From: Cryptomeria japonica
Lineage: Eukaryota; Streptophyta; Pinopsida; Cupressales; Cupressaceae
Assembly (NCBI RefSeq): GCF_030272615.1
Contig: NC_081412.1
Span: 27,166,001 to 27,230,000, forward strand
Direction of reading: 5' to 3'
Length of the DNA stretch: 64,000 nucleotides
The translations under genes were made by a program, and so were the position numbers. The notes under the pieces are model-generated. The model saw nothing but the letters and a program-made list of their open reading frames with translations, was not told the origin of the DNA and searched no databases. Shown here in pieces: positions 45,166-57,435 of the stretch. Positions within the stretch are counted from its first letter, which is position 1. Each line of letters starts with the position of its first letter.

Positions 45166-48100
45166 ATAATAATAATGCAACACGCTCAATCCTTACAACC
45201 AGAACAGGTAAGTTCTATAATTAATTCCATAATAATTGAACTTGTCCCCATAAAAAGCAAACAAATAATGGATTTTCACGTTACAACCCTATCAAAGTCA
45301 AGTGGTAGTCAAATAGAAATCTTATGTGGCATCATCTTTGGGATTATCAAAATTTGAGAAAGAAAGCGTGATTTTAATTATAGCTTTTATTCTTGATCAC
45401 TGTAAAAGTGTGAGCATCATCCAGTGTTATGACCAAGAACATGTCTTTCAGCATATGAACTTGTTTTTTTAAGGGTGGTAAAATATGAAAATTATTACAT
45501 AGGAATTGTATTGAAAAGTGTTTTTATTCTTATTTTTAGTCGATATTTAACGTGGGAAAGCGAACTAATAAAGAAAATGTGTGCAATAATTAAAATTTAT
45601 TGTCTTCTGTCTTTCTCATGAGCTTACTGTATTTGTTTTAATTAGAAAATAGATTGAAAATTAAAAATATTAATTGTTTCTATTTGAAAGTGGGTTGTTT
45701 TTGTTTTAATTTTAATTTTAATTATATGTTCATTTTTTTTTTTAATTATTATTATAATCTTATATAGGCATAATATTTTTAATTATTGTTCATATATTTA
45801 TAATTTTTAAAAAATCATTTAAAAAGACTTTTCTAATTGTAACCAAAAATATCAACTACAAACAATATAAATAGAAGAGATAAAAAGTGGACAACCCTAT
45901 ATGAAGAGTAAGGTTGTAAAAGAAAGTAAAAATAATTTATGTTTGAAATACTAATCAGTTATTTTTAGTCTCTTTTTTTTAACTGGCTTTATTTTTACTT
46001 GAAATCAATTTTTAAAATTGCTACAGTTCACGTCCGCTTGGAATGATTTAATTTGTCAATTTATTTACGGCCCTTATGTTGCTACAGTTCACGAAAAAGC
46101 ATATCATAAAACTTATGTAAGGCTGCGCACAAAGAAACCTCCTATTAACATATTAAAGAAACCTTTTTCTTTAAAAATTTTATATTATGATTTTTACCTT
46201 TCGTTAGAGAACATTACTTTCAATTTTTTATTTTTAAGATTTTAATGATTATTAATAATTAATATGATTAAAAATGGATATCATTTTTATTTTATTTTTT
46301 AAATTTTTAAAATAAATCTATGAATAATTGGGTTGTTTTAAAAAATTAAATAATAAATTGATTTTCATTTTTTAGAAAATAAAAAATTAATAATAATGCA
46401 ATTATTAATTAAAAATAGCTCAATAAATTTATAATATATTATGAATTTTGAATGAAAATTATATATTTAAAAAGTAATTGATCATAAATTGAAGTTGCTT
46501 TTAATAAACCAATTGTTAAAAGTGGTTATTATTTTTATTTTCTTTTTATGTTTAAAAAAAAATCTCTAAATAATAAAATATTTATAATTAATTTGATTTC
46601 TAAAAATTTGAAAAAAAGTAACAAAATGTATTTATTTGTGGTAATTATTTGTAATGTTGATGAAGTGATTTTAACATATAAAAATCTAAATGCAAATTAA
46701 TTTAGAAATCTAAACTATACAAAATGTTTTACAATATAAAATGTTGTTTCAATGCAAGCTCTTTGATCTTTTTTTAATTTAAAAAATAAATAAAAAATAG
46801 ATACAACCTAAAAGAACTACCTATTACAACACATAGTGAAGTTGAAATCTAAGCACTTATTCTAGGTTCACAAGATTGTGTTGTTTATAAGTTTCTAGAA
46901 ACTCAAATTAAAGAAGGAAACACTAATGAGTAGAACATGTGAATTGTTTGAAGGATTGAAAAACATTAAGAGATCATAATTAAATTACCCTTTCAAATGA
47001 GTACATTATTTAAAGAACTAGCAAGCATATAAACATTGAAGATGGTAATGTATAATAGATTAAGTAGAAAAAAAATATTTGTAAAAAGTCACTGAATGTA
47101 AGAACTCCCTTCAATATCATTAGGATATAATACAATATTAATATCTTACAACAATCCATCAAAATTTGGAAATTTTTTTTAAAAAAAATGAAGTATAATA
47201 AATTTTAAACAAAATTAAGTTATTATCTATATACTAATATTTGAAATTCAAATTAAATTAAAAATTATTGAATGCTTGTATCATTACCAAAAAATCTTGT
47301 TAGTATTAAATATGAATAAGATAATAAAAACCTTGTTAGTTTTTACTTGTTTTCTTCACTTTTACAAAAAATCCTAAATTCATCCATGATTCATATACAC
47401 AACTTAGTATTCTAGCATTCTGTCAAATATGAATCACATAATATAAAGCTTGTTAGCTTTTAGTTAGTATCTCCACTTTTACAACGACCCTTAAATTCTT
47501 CCATAATTCATAAACACAACATAGTATTATTTAGTCCCCATTCTAGCTTACTACAAAGATTCATATGTACAAACATTTTGCATTATTCAATAGTTCTACA
47601 GAAATTTATAATCAACCATATTTATAACTCAAAAACATTTAGTCATATATTACTATTGGCTAACCATTACACCTCCATTTGGTGCAAGCGCTAGCTATAT
47701 TAATGTATTAGAAAATGAGAATTGTATTGTGCGTTAACATATTGATAAGTGAGAACACGTCTTTCAATTCACAATCATGCATTGACAACAAATGGTGTGA
47801 TGGATGTCGGTGTTTGAATTAAGCACAAGTATTTTTAATGTTATGTACAATTGAAGTAAATAAATCCTTGATCCATGTTACAATAGTAAAAAAAATCGTC
47901 ACCTTGTTCTTCAGATCTCGGTGCATAACATCAAGTCTTATATCAAACTAGATTACTTACACTACATCACATAACCTTCTCCCCTTTCTTTAGCTTTTCA
48001 AGAGCCTACCTATGTCCTCTGTACCTATCTATCCTCTCAAGGGGGCATCATTCTATCCTCATTTCTATAATACCCATCCTTTTTCCATCAATCTTGTCCC

Positions 48101-48339
48101 ACATCTATATTTTTATTCTTCTTTGAAACAATATATCTTTTTCTAGTTGCAACATCATCTCAAAGAGGAGCAAAATATAGACACTTGAATTTCTAAGTCC
48201 AAATTACCGTTTTCCAATCCTAAATCCTTCTCACATGATTTAATTAATTAAATCTTTCATCATTAACTACCCAACCCTCTCCTAAAAATCAATTCTTTAA
48301 ATTAATAAATCTCAATTTTCCTTCACCTTCCATTTGAAA
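45166..48339 (+). repeat. Segmental duplication X (partner 59280-62165)
   Basis: It begins AATAATGCAACACGCTCAAT and runs about 3.2 kb in direct orientation with the partner. A 225-base sample gives about 94 percent identity. It contains about 290 bases (about 45901-46185) missing from the partner, and lacks a roughly 60-base GC-rich piece present there (59646 onward). Its last part (47785-48339) is the gypsy 3' end described at 36095-36985. No genes. Confidence 0.88.
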
Positions 48340-48363
48340 ATCTCAATTTAATTCTGAACTGGT

Positions 48364-49320
48364 CTTATGGAAACCATATCATGCAATGAAAAGTTTACTT
48401 GTTCCCCACAATCTGAACTGGTCTTCTGGATAAGGCAAAAAATAGCAGTACTAAAACAGAAGCAATTATATTATAATGTAAAAAGCAAGTATTTTATTCT
48501 TTTGCTGACTAAATCTGGCCAATGTTGTAAAGGTTCTCTATGTCAGATGACTTATTCTTTTCTCTTTCCAGAATCACAAAAAACATACAGTAGAAATTCG
48601 TACCAAAAACTGAATATGTAGCAGAGAAAAAAAATGGTGATAACACATCCCAAGTTAGAATAATTCTTGTTTTCGATCTAATAATTTGCAGTTTACATGT
48701 AATTTTGTGACCAGGACCAAATGTTGACAACGTTGTCAAGGTTGAAGTTGTCCCCATAAAAAAGAAAAATCGTGGATTTTCGCGTTACATCTCTGTCAAA
48801 TAAACATTTTATATGCCGTGATCTTTGAGTTTATTTGTTTATTAAAAAAATAGCTATAATTTTATTATAGCTTATTCTTATCTCTGTTATACGCATCAAC
48901 ATCTTCCAAGCTTACGACCAAGAACAAGTCTTTCAACTTATCATTCAAGATTTAACCTTTTCCATTTAAAAAATTAAAGAATTGTTGGACATGCTTCCTT
49001 GAAACTGAAATTTAATATAAAATATATTAAAGATTTTAAAAGTAGTTGAGTGGGTGTCACTAACCTGGGGAGATGGAATTTTACATTGTATCGATGCATT
49101 GAAAATTACTCTTAAATTATTATGTACGCATTAGAAAATGAGACTAAATGAGAATTGTGTCATATAAATGTGAGTATATAAAAGTGAGTGTTCATGTAAT
49201 ACAGGGAAAATTGGAATGTTATTGTAATAGTCAAGTGGATTGGAAGGCAATTTTTTTTTATAGAATCTAAATTATCTATTATAAAATAGTGTTACAAATA
49301 TTTATAAAAAAAAGTGGAAG
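48364..49320 (+). repeat. Repeat unit U3 (partner of U1)
   Basis: Same sequence as 44325-45165, with an extra piece of about 130 bases at 49122-49255. It is preceded by TCTGAACTGGTCTTATGG, a phrase that normally lies 60 bases inside the unit, so the junction probably arose by recombination between short matches. Confidence 0.8.
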
Positions 49321-49379
49321 TAGTCATACTTTTAGAGACATACAAGATTACAATTCAAAATATTAAAACATAAAAATAA

Positions 49380-49422
49380 CTAGCAGTTGCACGCGATGCG
49401 CCCGCAACGGGAAGCCGATAGG
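49380..49422 (-). repeat. Helitron-like 3' terminus (hairpin and CTAG) with AAGCCGATAGG motif
   Basis: CTAG is at 49380-49383, the hairpin CCCG-CAA-CGGG at 49401-49411, and AAGCCGATAGG at 49412-49422. A second imperfect hairpin, GCACGCGATGCGC, lies between. The abrupt GC-rich block in AT-rich surroundings supports a real edge. Confidence 0.45.
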
Positions 49423-49429
49423 GGGAGTT

Positions 49430-52165
49430 TGTGAAAGGCGGGAAGGGGAACTCCTATATATGTACATTTTTATGTACTTATATGTAGACAGAGAAATAAA
49501 TTCAATGGGATTGTCAATAATTGAATTGGCAAGCACTCATATATTATCTTCAGTCGATAGAACCCCAAGTTTCTTCGAATTGTTCTCCACTGATTGATGT
49601 ACTCCTCGGATGCAAGAAACACTTGTCGGCCAAGTGCAGAATTTAAAGGTATAATTATTTTATAAATTAACTAATGGTAGTCGAGAATAGTTTGTTTTGT
49701 TAAAGGTGTGGTTTATTTTATGTTTATTAGTTTAATATAAAATGGTATAATTGGTTGCAAACCGCAAGTTTTCATTTCCATTGCACGGAAAGGATGCAAT
49801 ATTTTTTTTATTTTTTGTGCTGTGGTATATACATAAAATGGAAAATGTTGATATAGTGTGGTTAACTATGATATGAAGAGTTGAAGACTTTGTTGAGCAT
49901 ATTAAAAAAATGTATTTGCAATGAGAAGTTATCTATAATATAGTCTTATAATTTTTATATATAATTACAAGTATTTTATAAGAATAATCGCCTCTAAATA
50001 GGGAATGGATAATATTTTCTTAGATGATGCCAATGTATGTGGTTGGTAAGTGTTTGAAGCGTAAGCAAATGCTACAATTGGAGAAGTTTGTAATGGATAC
50101 AAAATGTGATTTATTGGCATTTTCTTAATTATAAATCAGAAACTTAAGGAATAATTTTACTATTAATATTATGAACTGTGGGAAATATATGATTTGCACC
50201 AGTTATTTGAATATTTCATCAAATGTAAATATGACCAAAGTCAAATTATATCAGCATATCAATTTCAATTATAAATTAAACTAAAAGGTCATTTGATAAG
50301 ATACATTCAATAATGAAATAAACATAAGATTAATCATTAAATGAAACAAATAGTAGATATTCCTTGAATAAATACATTGTGTTGGCTCATAAGGCTCCAT
50401 TATAATCATAGATCGATCAACATATATTAATGCCAGATGCTTTGCTATTAACAGATTATCGAAATTCATCAATTCATTAAGCAATTATTCCACATAATCA
50501 ATAATATGCCATGGATTCCCAAGTCCAACCAAAGATTCCCCACATGCGTCCTTTCTCTACAAGAATTTAAAGCTCCATTTAAAACACACTAAATCTAACC
50601 ACCTTCTACAACACAAGTCTGATTTTGGACATACATCTCCCCTGCACCTTGGATTCCACATCGTGGCATTCCTTCTTGCACGCGAGTTCATGATTATTGA
50701 TTCCACCTGCTAGTTAGTTCCTAATGACACGCATTCCATTCAATGTACAAGCATTCTATACAAACAATTCAAGCCTGAACTATTCATTTCAAAGCATTGG
50801 ACATAAATTTGAGATACATGATATCGTCAGTAATCTGCATAGAATTATACCACATGCAGTCTTGGCCAAACAAAGTGTATGTTTGTTGTTCAGCCCTACC
50901 ACGCGATGTATGTCATGTTCGATGGGGGGTAACAAGAATAATATATACACAATGAACAATTCTAATTAGTCATGACAATTACAAATTCTGAGCACAACAC
51001 TTTTTGATTTTGTGCACTTGCACTTGTTAAAGTAAGCATGATGCTTGTACCTTTGAATGCTAGAAAGACAAGGCAATACCAACTGTGAGGAGATTCCTAG
51101 TCATCAAATTTAGAGTGTCAACTTATTATTTTATGAGGGGATGAGTTTAAACATGGTCATCATCTAAGTTGCTAGCCTCCTTATACAACACCTAAATCAT
51201 GAGATTTCAGCTTTAGAGAAGGATATAGACAAGTTAATTTGGCGGGCCAGAGAATTGAGAGGTTTGGTTAGTCCCCGACTTAACACCTTGTTGCTTCATA
51301 AAAGGCAATGTATAGAATAGTCATCATCTAAGTTGCTAGCCTCCTTATACAACACCAAATCATGTTCTGCATGTCATGTAGTAAGTTAAATTGGTTTTTT
51401 TATTCTTATTCAACTAAAGAGACAACCAACTTTTATGAAGAAAAGATTCATCTTGATTGAATTATTGTCTCAAAATTTACCAATGCCATTTCCACCACAT
51501 TGGTAAATGGTTTGAGAATAATGCATCTCCTAGAAGTGATTCCTATTTTGTAGCATTGCATATACATAAGCTTTGTATTTGGTATTAGTTGATGAATGCT
51601 ATTAAAAAGTTAAAATGATAATATTCTCACTATTTAACATCTGATAATATTATGCTAAAAAGATACACTATAGCATCAGTGTCTGGTATCTGTTCAAATG
51701 ACTAATCCCTTTATCTTATGTGAATGAAAACTTGGGGAATAGAAGGGCCATTAAAAAAATACCCAATACATAATTTAATACAGTTTAAATGATCCAAAAA
51801 GGTTGCTTGCAACTTTTATTATCTTCTACTCTACATATAAGTTTAAAACATACAAAATTGTAAAGTAAATTTTTAAAAGTTTGTTAATTATGTATGTGTA
51901 CATAACAAGAAATAGAGTATAAAATAGAGGATAAAATACATTTGAGAGAGAGTGAGATGAGAGAGAGAATCAAGCTAATAGTTGAAGCAGTCGCAACAAT
52001 CACACTTCTAGCATCTTTAAAAGCTTGTTTAAGTTTTCTTATGTTCCTACATCAAACTGGCGCCAAAGAAATTCAGAGTACAAAGAAAATTATTTATATA
52101 CAGCTTAATCAATATTATATTGTAAGTCATTTGCCTAATTTATTTCTTAACAAACTATACACATC
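49430..52165. other. Unassigned stretch left of the gene fragments
   Basis: Mostly AT-rich. Two coding-like pieces have no assignment. One at about 49500-49660 (minus: ADKCFLHPRSTSISGEQFEE, then TWGSID and a stop) is followed by a possible exon edge. The other is at about 50520-50720. The 51942-52169 frame starts in a GAGA-rich leader and has no domain. Confidence 0.3.
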
Positions 52166-52167
52166 TT

Positions 52168-52456
52168 AAGAAGGCTAATGTTTCCTAAGCCTTCATCTTT
52201 GTCAATAATCGTTGATGGCTTTCCCCTTCCTCCTGACACCTCAACGTACACATTAGGTTCAAGAAGACCAACACACATTAACAAAATAAATATATAACAA
52301 GTGCTACTGCTAAATATTTGAAGCTATGGTTAATTGTTAGTCCATTGAAAACCCAGACATGTGGGCACAATTTCCCATTCCAAAGCACAACCATTCTGGG
52401 CAGAAAATTCCACGTACATATCTCTGAATTGCATAGTTATCCTGATGCTAGTATCA
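52168..52456 (-). pseudogene. Acetyl-CoA C-acetyltransferase (acetoacetyl-CoA thiolase) gene fragment
   Basis: Two minus-strand exons survive. The upstream one (about 52456-52350) reads DNYAIQRYVRGI, then after a frameshift SAQNGCALEWEIVP. The downstream one (about 52245-52168) reads VEVSGGRGKPSTIIDKDEGL followed by GN. Plant cytosolic thiolases have DDYAVQSFERGIAAQ..EIVP running into VEVSGGRGxPST, so the two pieces are neighbours in the protein, with an intron between. The enzyme condenses two acetyl-CoA in the mevalonate pathway. The N-terminal part, catalytic Cys region and C-terminal part are absent. This is a fragment, not a gene. Confidence 0.8.
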
Positions 52457-53060
52457 AGCAATTAGTTGACATAATCCTATGCATATAACATAAAAGGTCA
52501 CCACATAGAAAATGTTTCCAACAAACTCTCCCATAGGGAAATATTTACATTAAAATATACTTTGTGCCAAACGATAAAGAGTAGTTCTTGAAGATCTGAG
52601 TGCAATAATGTATAAAGTACCAACAAGTTTATGATTTTATGGAAAAATCCATTGCAATAAGAGTTACAAATTCAGGAAAATAACAAATAATACCTTGAGT
52701 TATAAACTTTACTGAAAATATAGGAGCAAGCAAGTAAATGCAAAAAAACATACAAAATTATTTCAAACACCAAACAGTTTCCTTGAACAGAGAAATATTT
52801 GAATCTAGACTATTCACAAATTAATCATTCATAATATTAAAGTTAGAGAAAATAGAAAAATTAATGGAATTTCTATAAATGTCTACAAAAGACAAGGGTT
52901 TGCATGGCTAATTAGTAAATTTTTTACAACACATTTTTGTTCTACTTGTCTCCTAGCTATGGGAGCCTACAACCATATCAGACAAATGAAGAGACCAATA
53001 GAATTTTCTATCTATTCATTATTCCAAGTGACGCTACTGTAGCATCTTTCTTCGATGAGG

Positions 53061-53194
53061 TTACAAAATAGACACAATCTGTGAGAAGGTTGGCATTGAC
53101 TTACCCTCTAAGAAGGATTTGAAGATTATAAAGTCTTTTCCTGGTTCATGTAGTGCTACCTCATGACCCGCCCATTATTGTGACCTGTCATATC
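53061..53194 (-). pseudogene. Serine carboxypeptidase-like, last exon, second copy
   Basis: The minus strand reads GHEVALHEPGKDFIIFKSFL, then EGKSMPTFSQIVSIL and TAA (53063-53061). GHEV contains the catalytic His of the Ser-Asp-His triad, and the rest is the normal C-terminal end. Upstream, VTIMG is joined to it with a one-base frameshift. It is a partial tandem duplicate of the exon beside it, and the protein-like sequence differs by about a third, so the duplication is old. Everything upstream of VTI is missing. Confidence 0.75.
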
Positions 53195-53208
53195 TTGCTT
53201 CGTGAGGG

Positions 53209-53388
53209 TTACGAAGTAGCCAAAAGCTCTAGGGAGGCTGGCATTGCTGACATTGGCTTACCCGCTAAGAAGGATTTGAAGAGCATAAAGAATTTTTTAG
53301 GTTTATGCAGTGGTACCTCATGCCTTGCCCCTTGGATTGTTACAAATGTTAACCCTTCATACTCTTGAGACCATCCTCCTACCTGGAA
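53209..53388 (-). pseudogene. Serine carboxypeptidase-like, last exon, first copy
   Basis: After an acceptor TTTCCAG (about 53383-53389, minus) the frame reads [20 protein letters not shown], then [12 protein letters not shown], then [12 protein letters not shown] and a stop at 53209-53211. Family members read GGWTxxYxGLTFVTVRGAGHEVP. Here the Gly before the catalytic His is Arg (GARHEVP). These secretory-pathway hydrolases or acyltransferases act in vacuole or apoplast. No earlier exon of the gene was found to the right, so only the C-terminal exon is present. Confidence 0.82.
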
Positions 53389-53804
53389 ATTGGAAAACAA
53401 TTACCATCTTTCATATAGATGCTATTGGACTTTCCAAAGAAAATTTAAAACTCAAAAGTAAATGTGTCTTGTAATAAGTTTACAGTCAAAAATATAGTTT
53501 AGTAGAACCATTTATGATTGCTATAGGTTAGAGAGGTCAGTGTCAAGTGCCATCGAAAGAGAAATTTAGCTATAGAAATTAACTGAGGATAAAATAGATA
53601 AATGATTGTTTCTCACTTAAACGAAAGTAGAACTCAAATAGTTCAAAACAGAAACCTATCAGTCAACAAAATTAGTTTCAATCTCCTCAAAAAGTAAGGT
53701 AGGATCAACGTCCTCTTTGACAAAGAAAATTGATTAACTTTTGCCTTCTTCATCTTTGAATTCATATTGAAAAATTAGTGAACTTACATCCAATTCTTCC
53801 TTGA

Positions 53805-54040
53805 TTGATATGAAAATGAAAATGAATCTAAATGATATGATAAAAAAATGGATCTAAATGATATGATATGAAAATGAATCTAAATGATATGAAAATGAAA
53901 ATGAATCTAAATGATATGATATGATATAAAAATGAATCTAAATGACATGATATAAAAATGAATCTAAATGATATGAAAATGAAAAATGAATCTAATTGAT
54001 ATGATATGAAAATGGATCTAAATTATATGATATGAATAAA
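53805..54040 (+). repeat. Minisatellite with ATGAATCTAAATGATATG units
   Basis: About nine imperfect copies of (AAA)ATGAATCTAAATGATATGAT, with variable numbers of GATAT and AAAATG, in 235 bases. Confidence 0.9.
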
Positions 54041-54045
54041 TTGAG

Positions 54046-55390
54046 AAATTGAAGAACTGTAGTCAATTTTGAAGACAACGTGCAGAATCCACAAAGTCTC
54101 ATGTTGAAAGTAATGATATGGTTGGCGATTACAATATCCACGGTTGGTGATCATCCATAACTTGAGTTCATTAAAACTACGATTAACATATGTGAAGCTA
54201 TTTTAGAAGAATCAGACTCACTTCAATTTCAAGTCTATACGAGGGGTTAGATGGAGTAATTAGTATGGGGATTCTCTTCTTTCTCATTTCATCCCTGCTG
54301 ATTTTTACAAATCATCAGCAGCTCTAGTGTTTGGCGGTGGCAACGCAGAAATTGGGTGAGTTGATTATTTCAGTTTTTGTTTCAAATCTCCATGTGTAAA
54401 AAAATTCCAATTGTTTATCTTTGGTATATAATAGTAATGTGAGATGTTTTGTGGTCGACTAAAAAGAAGAATAAAATGCTTCATTGTCACATATAGTGTA
54501 TATTATATACAAATGAAAAAAAAATACAAGGCATTAGATAATACGGACACAAAATAATAAGCCTAGAAAAATACATGTGAAACAGACTTTCAACTATAAC
54601 ACAAAATCTAAATCTAAAACATAAACTCAAACAAGTTAAATTGGGAATTCATCTATTCATATTGCCCTGGCAATGACCACATGCACCATGGTACCTAAGA
54701 GAACAAAAAATAAACTAAATGATAAAAATAAAATAAATTGGGATACCTCTTCTGTATAAACAGAAATTGGTGAACTTTGATTTTTTTGATTGCTAATCTT
54801 GTCTCCAATATTCTCCGTTACCTACTCCTATTCAACCACCAGAGAATTTAGAGCAAATATGAGTTCCAACACATAATTTCAAACAAGAGTTGTGAAAACA
54901 TGAGTTGGTCAATGCATATGCAAATACATTGAGGCAAAAATCGATACTTCATGCTGGCAAAGTGAAGCGATCTTTGGGAGATGCTGCTCCTTTCAAGACC
55001 ACCAACCTGGTTTTCTTATATATTCCATTTGTAGACATAAAGGACGACATCTTCAAAAATGGATTCACAAAAAATAAGAATTTCCCACAGAGAAAAGCAT
55101 GAGATCGCAAGGCCTTCAAGATGATTATAAATTAATAATCACATAAAATTAGATAATTAGGGTAACAAGTTGGGAAACAAGATCTAATAGATTGGGTAAT
55201 ATAATAACCAACGCTCCAAACTAAAAGGAATCAATATTCTTCTCAATGTAATCTCAAGCAAAATCTAAGTTATAAATTTCATAAATCATTGAGATTTTGG
55301 AAATTTGATGAAACTACCAATAATATGCATATATTCAAAAGCAAATGAAACACAAACTAAAATTTGTCTTTTTAAACACAATTAAAAATT
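54046..55390. other. Stretch between minisatellite and glutamine synthetase fragment
   Basis: A coding-like segment at 54900-55105 is open on both strands (+: GKVKRSLGDAAPFKTTNLVF; minus: KTRLVVLKGAASPKDRFTLP). Its base composition differs from the surroundings, but I cannot assign either reading. A short hydrophobic + strand frame at 54269 (MGILFFLISSLLIF) resembles a signal peptide but has no continuation. Nothing else was recognised. Confidence 0.3.
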
Positions 55391-55394
55391 GTCC

Positions 55395-56122
55395 TGAATA
55401 GGAGACTACAACACCAGCAGCTTCTATAACTCTCTGCACCAAACGTTGCACTTGAATATGAAAAAGAACCCAAGAATAATAGTTGAAACAACAAGAAACC
55501 ATCCAACATGACATGCATTTCTTGAAAAGGCTTTTCAATCCTACCTCAAAAATGTATCTAGCTACCCACACTTGATTCCTTGATGAAATTCCAGCGGATG
55601 GAGCAACTTGGAATTTCCACTGTTCCAGTTAAAAAAAATTGCTTTCTGCTAACTGAAGTCAAACTGTCATTTAATTGCTTCTCAATGTGATAGCATTAGA
55701 TCCATTAAATATTATCATTACCTGACCGAGCATGACCTCTCCATTAATACCGTTGATGTTAATGCCAGTGTATAGACATACCTTGTAGTAGGCGCAAACA
55801 GCAACACGACCATAGGCTTTATCAGCCCCAATAGCGCAGTAGTAGGGCCCTATTTATAATCACCAAAAAAGGAAAAAATATCAGCAAATCGATACTGCAG
55901 CATGAATATAAACCCTTCCTTATCTTAATATATGATTTAGGTGAATTAAGATATACTATCAAATAAGATTAAGAAACAAAATTCGTGAGAAAGCAAGATT
56001 TATTGAGGGTTGAGTTAGCTCCCGGGGACCGAGGAAACCACCCATAGGCCACCCTAGTGCCCAATTCACATCCTTCTACAGAAGCGTGTACTCTTGTTCA
56101 ATCCCATACCTATTACAGACAA
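55395..56122 (-). pseudogene. Glutamine synthetase (cytosolic GS1 type) gene fragment, four exons
   Basis: Four minus-strand exons stand in correct order. Exon one (about 56122-56027): YGIEQEYTLL, stop, KDVNWALGWPMGGFLGP; the family has LLQKDV, so CAG became TAG. Exon two (about 55850-55722): [15 protein letters not shown], then [19 protein letters not shown], ending at donor CAG/GTAATG. Exon three (55621-55546): after acceptor CAG, WKFQVAPSAGISS, then NQVWVARYIFE and GTAGG. Exon four (about 55435-55390): after GCAG, RVIEAAGVVVSYSGQF. Splice sites remain recognisable, so this came from genomic DNA, not from mRNA. The enzyme makes glutamine from glutamate and ammonia. N- and C-terminal parts are missing; several conserved residues (P to L, P to A) have changed. 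Confidence 0.92.
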
Positions 56123-56130
56123 TTGATCTT

Positions 56131-57430
56131 TAGCAATAGGAACCCAAATCATTTGTTAGGTGGAAAAATATAAATTTTACATCTCCCAGCTCTATACCAT
56201 GGTTCGTCGGAAGAGAAATCTTTAAAAAGGACGAATATAAAGTACATGTCTATAACCCATGAATTTGCACGCCGTTATAAAGCGTGGAAGAGTAAGTTTT
56301 GACATTTCAGTCAAAGGTAACGTCTATGAGGATTAATTATCAACTGGTATAAACCCCAGTAAAAGAACTCGAAGAGGGTTTACAAGTGCCAAAATTTTCA
56401 GATGTTGCGGTTTGGAACTTGAAGAGGCAAATGGCTCCATTGGGGTTTATTACCACACAGTGGTTTTTTCCCTGAATAAGCTGGAAGGGAAAGGGCACTA
56501 TTACCTGTAAACACGCTGGTTGTCCATGTCAATTGCAAAGCAAAAGCTTTTGGTGACAAACAAGTACGTATGAAGTGGTCACGGAGGTGGAATGACTGGT
56601 TGTTGCGCCCTTTTTCTTCTTCGGCTTCACCATGGCAGAGGAGGGAAAAAAATCTTCATTCCTAATTTACATAGAAAGAAACAACCCTAGTAATCCCAGT
56701 GTAGAAAACTTCAGAAAACTGACGAAAAAAAATAGCTTCCTAGGAGAGGCAAAAAACACACTGAAGCCCTAGTCGCAAATAAACATATCAAACACAAAAT
56801 CGCAACAGGGTATACATAAAACTACAAAATGCAACACAAAAAATAATTGCAGGGAACTGATTTAGTTAGCTTACCTAGAAAGGCAAAAAAACCCACTTGC
56901 AAATATGACGCAACCTCTGACTATCATGTTCTTCTCAAAAAAACTAAACGCTAAATTAAAAAACCAAGTGGGGATACAAGGAAACATCTAAATACCCACT
57001 TCCTCTCCAATCAAAACCAAGTGCAACTACATAAAACCCTTTTGAGTATTGCTCTCGAAAATCAAACATAGCAGTAACTCAACACAAAGCGCCAACATAA
57101 GGCCAATGCCTGAAAGTCCTAACCCTACACAAAGCGGTAAACACAAGAAACCCAACTGCACATAAAGCGGTGAATGCAGGAAACTCAACTGCAGATATTA
57201 CAAACACTTTGCAAACCCTCTTCTTCTCCAAAAGCTTAACCAAGCAAAAACATCCATCCTCTGGAAACCCATCAAAGTAACAGAGGTGTTTACCGTCTGC
57301 CCAACCATCAATGTCCATGCGAGATGAAATAACTCGGCTGACAAATTCACACAAGACATACTACTTACTTTTTGCAGATTTTAATCTTTTCGATGCAACG
57401 TTACCAGAAGCTGGGAATTTCCAACGCAAA
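56131..57430. other. Unassigned stretch right of the glutamine synthetase fragment
   Basis: On the minus strand an ATG at about 56632 opens MVKPKKKKGATTSHSTS, followed with a frameshift by FAIDMDNQRVYR and a GT donor (about 56510). It looks like the first exon of some gene, unidentified. The 57079-57354 minus frame has tandem FTALCxVG phrases from a local repeat. No known domain. Confidence 0.3.
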
Positions 57431-57435
57431 GCTAC

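Noticed and set aside
51942-52169. 75-codon + strand frame starting in GAGAGA
   Set aside because: It opposes and overlaps the thiolase fragment, starts in simple sequence and has no family resemblance.
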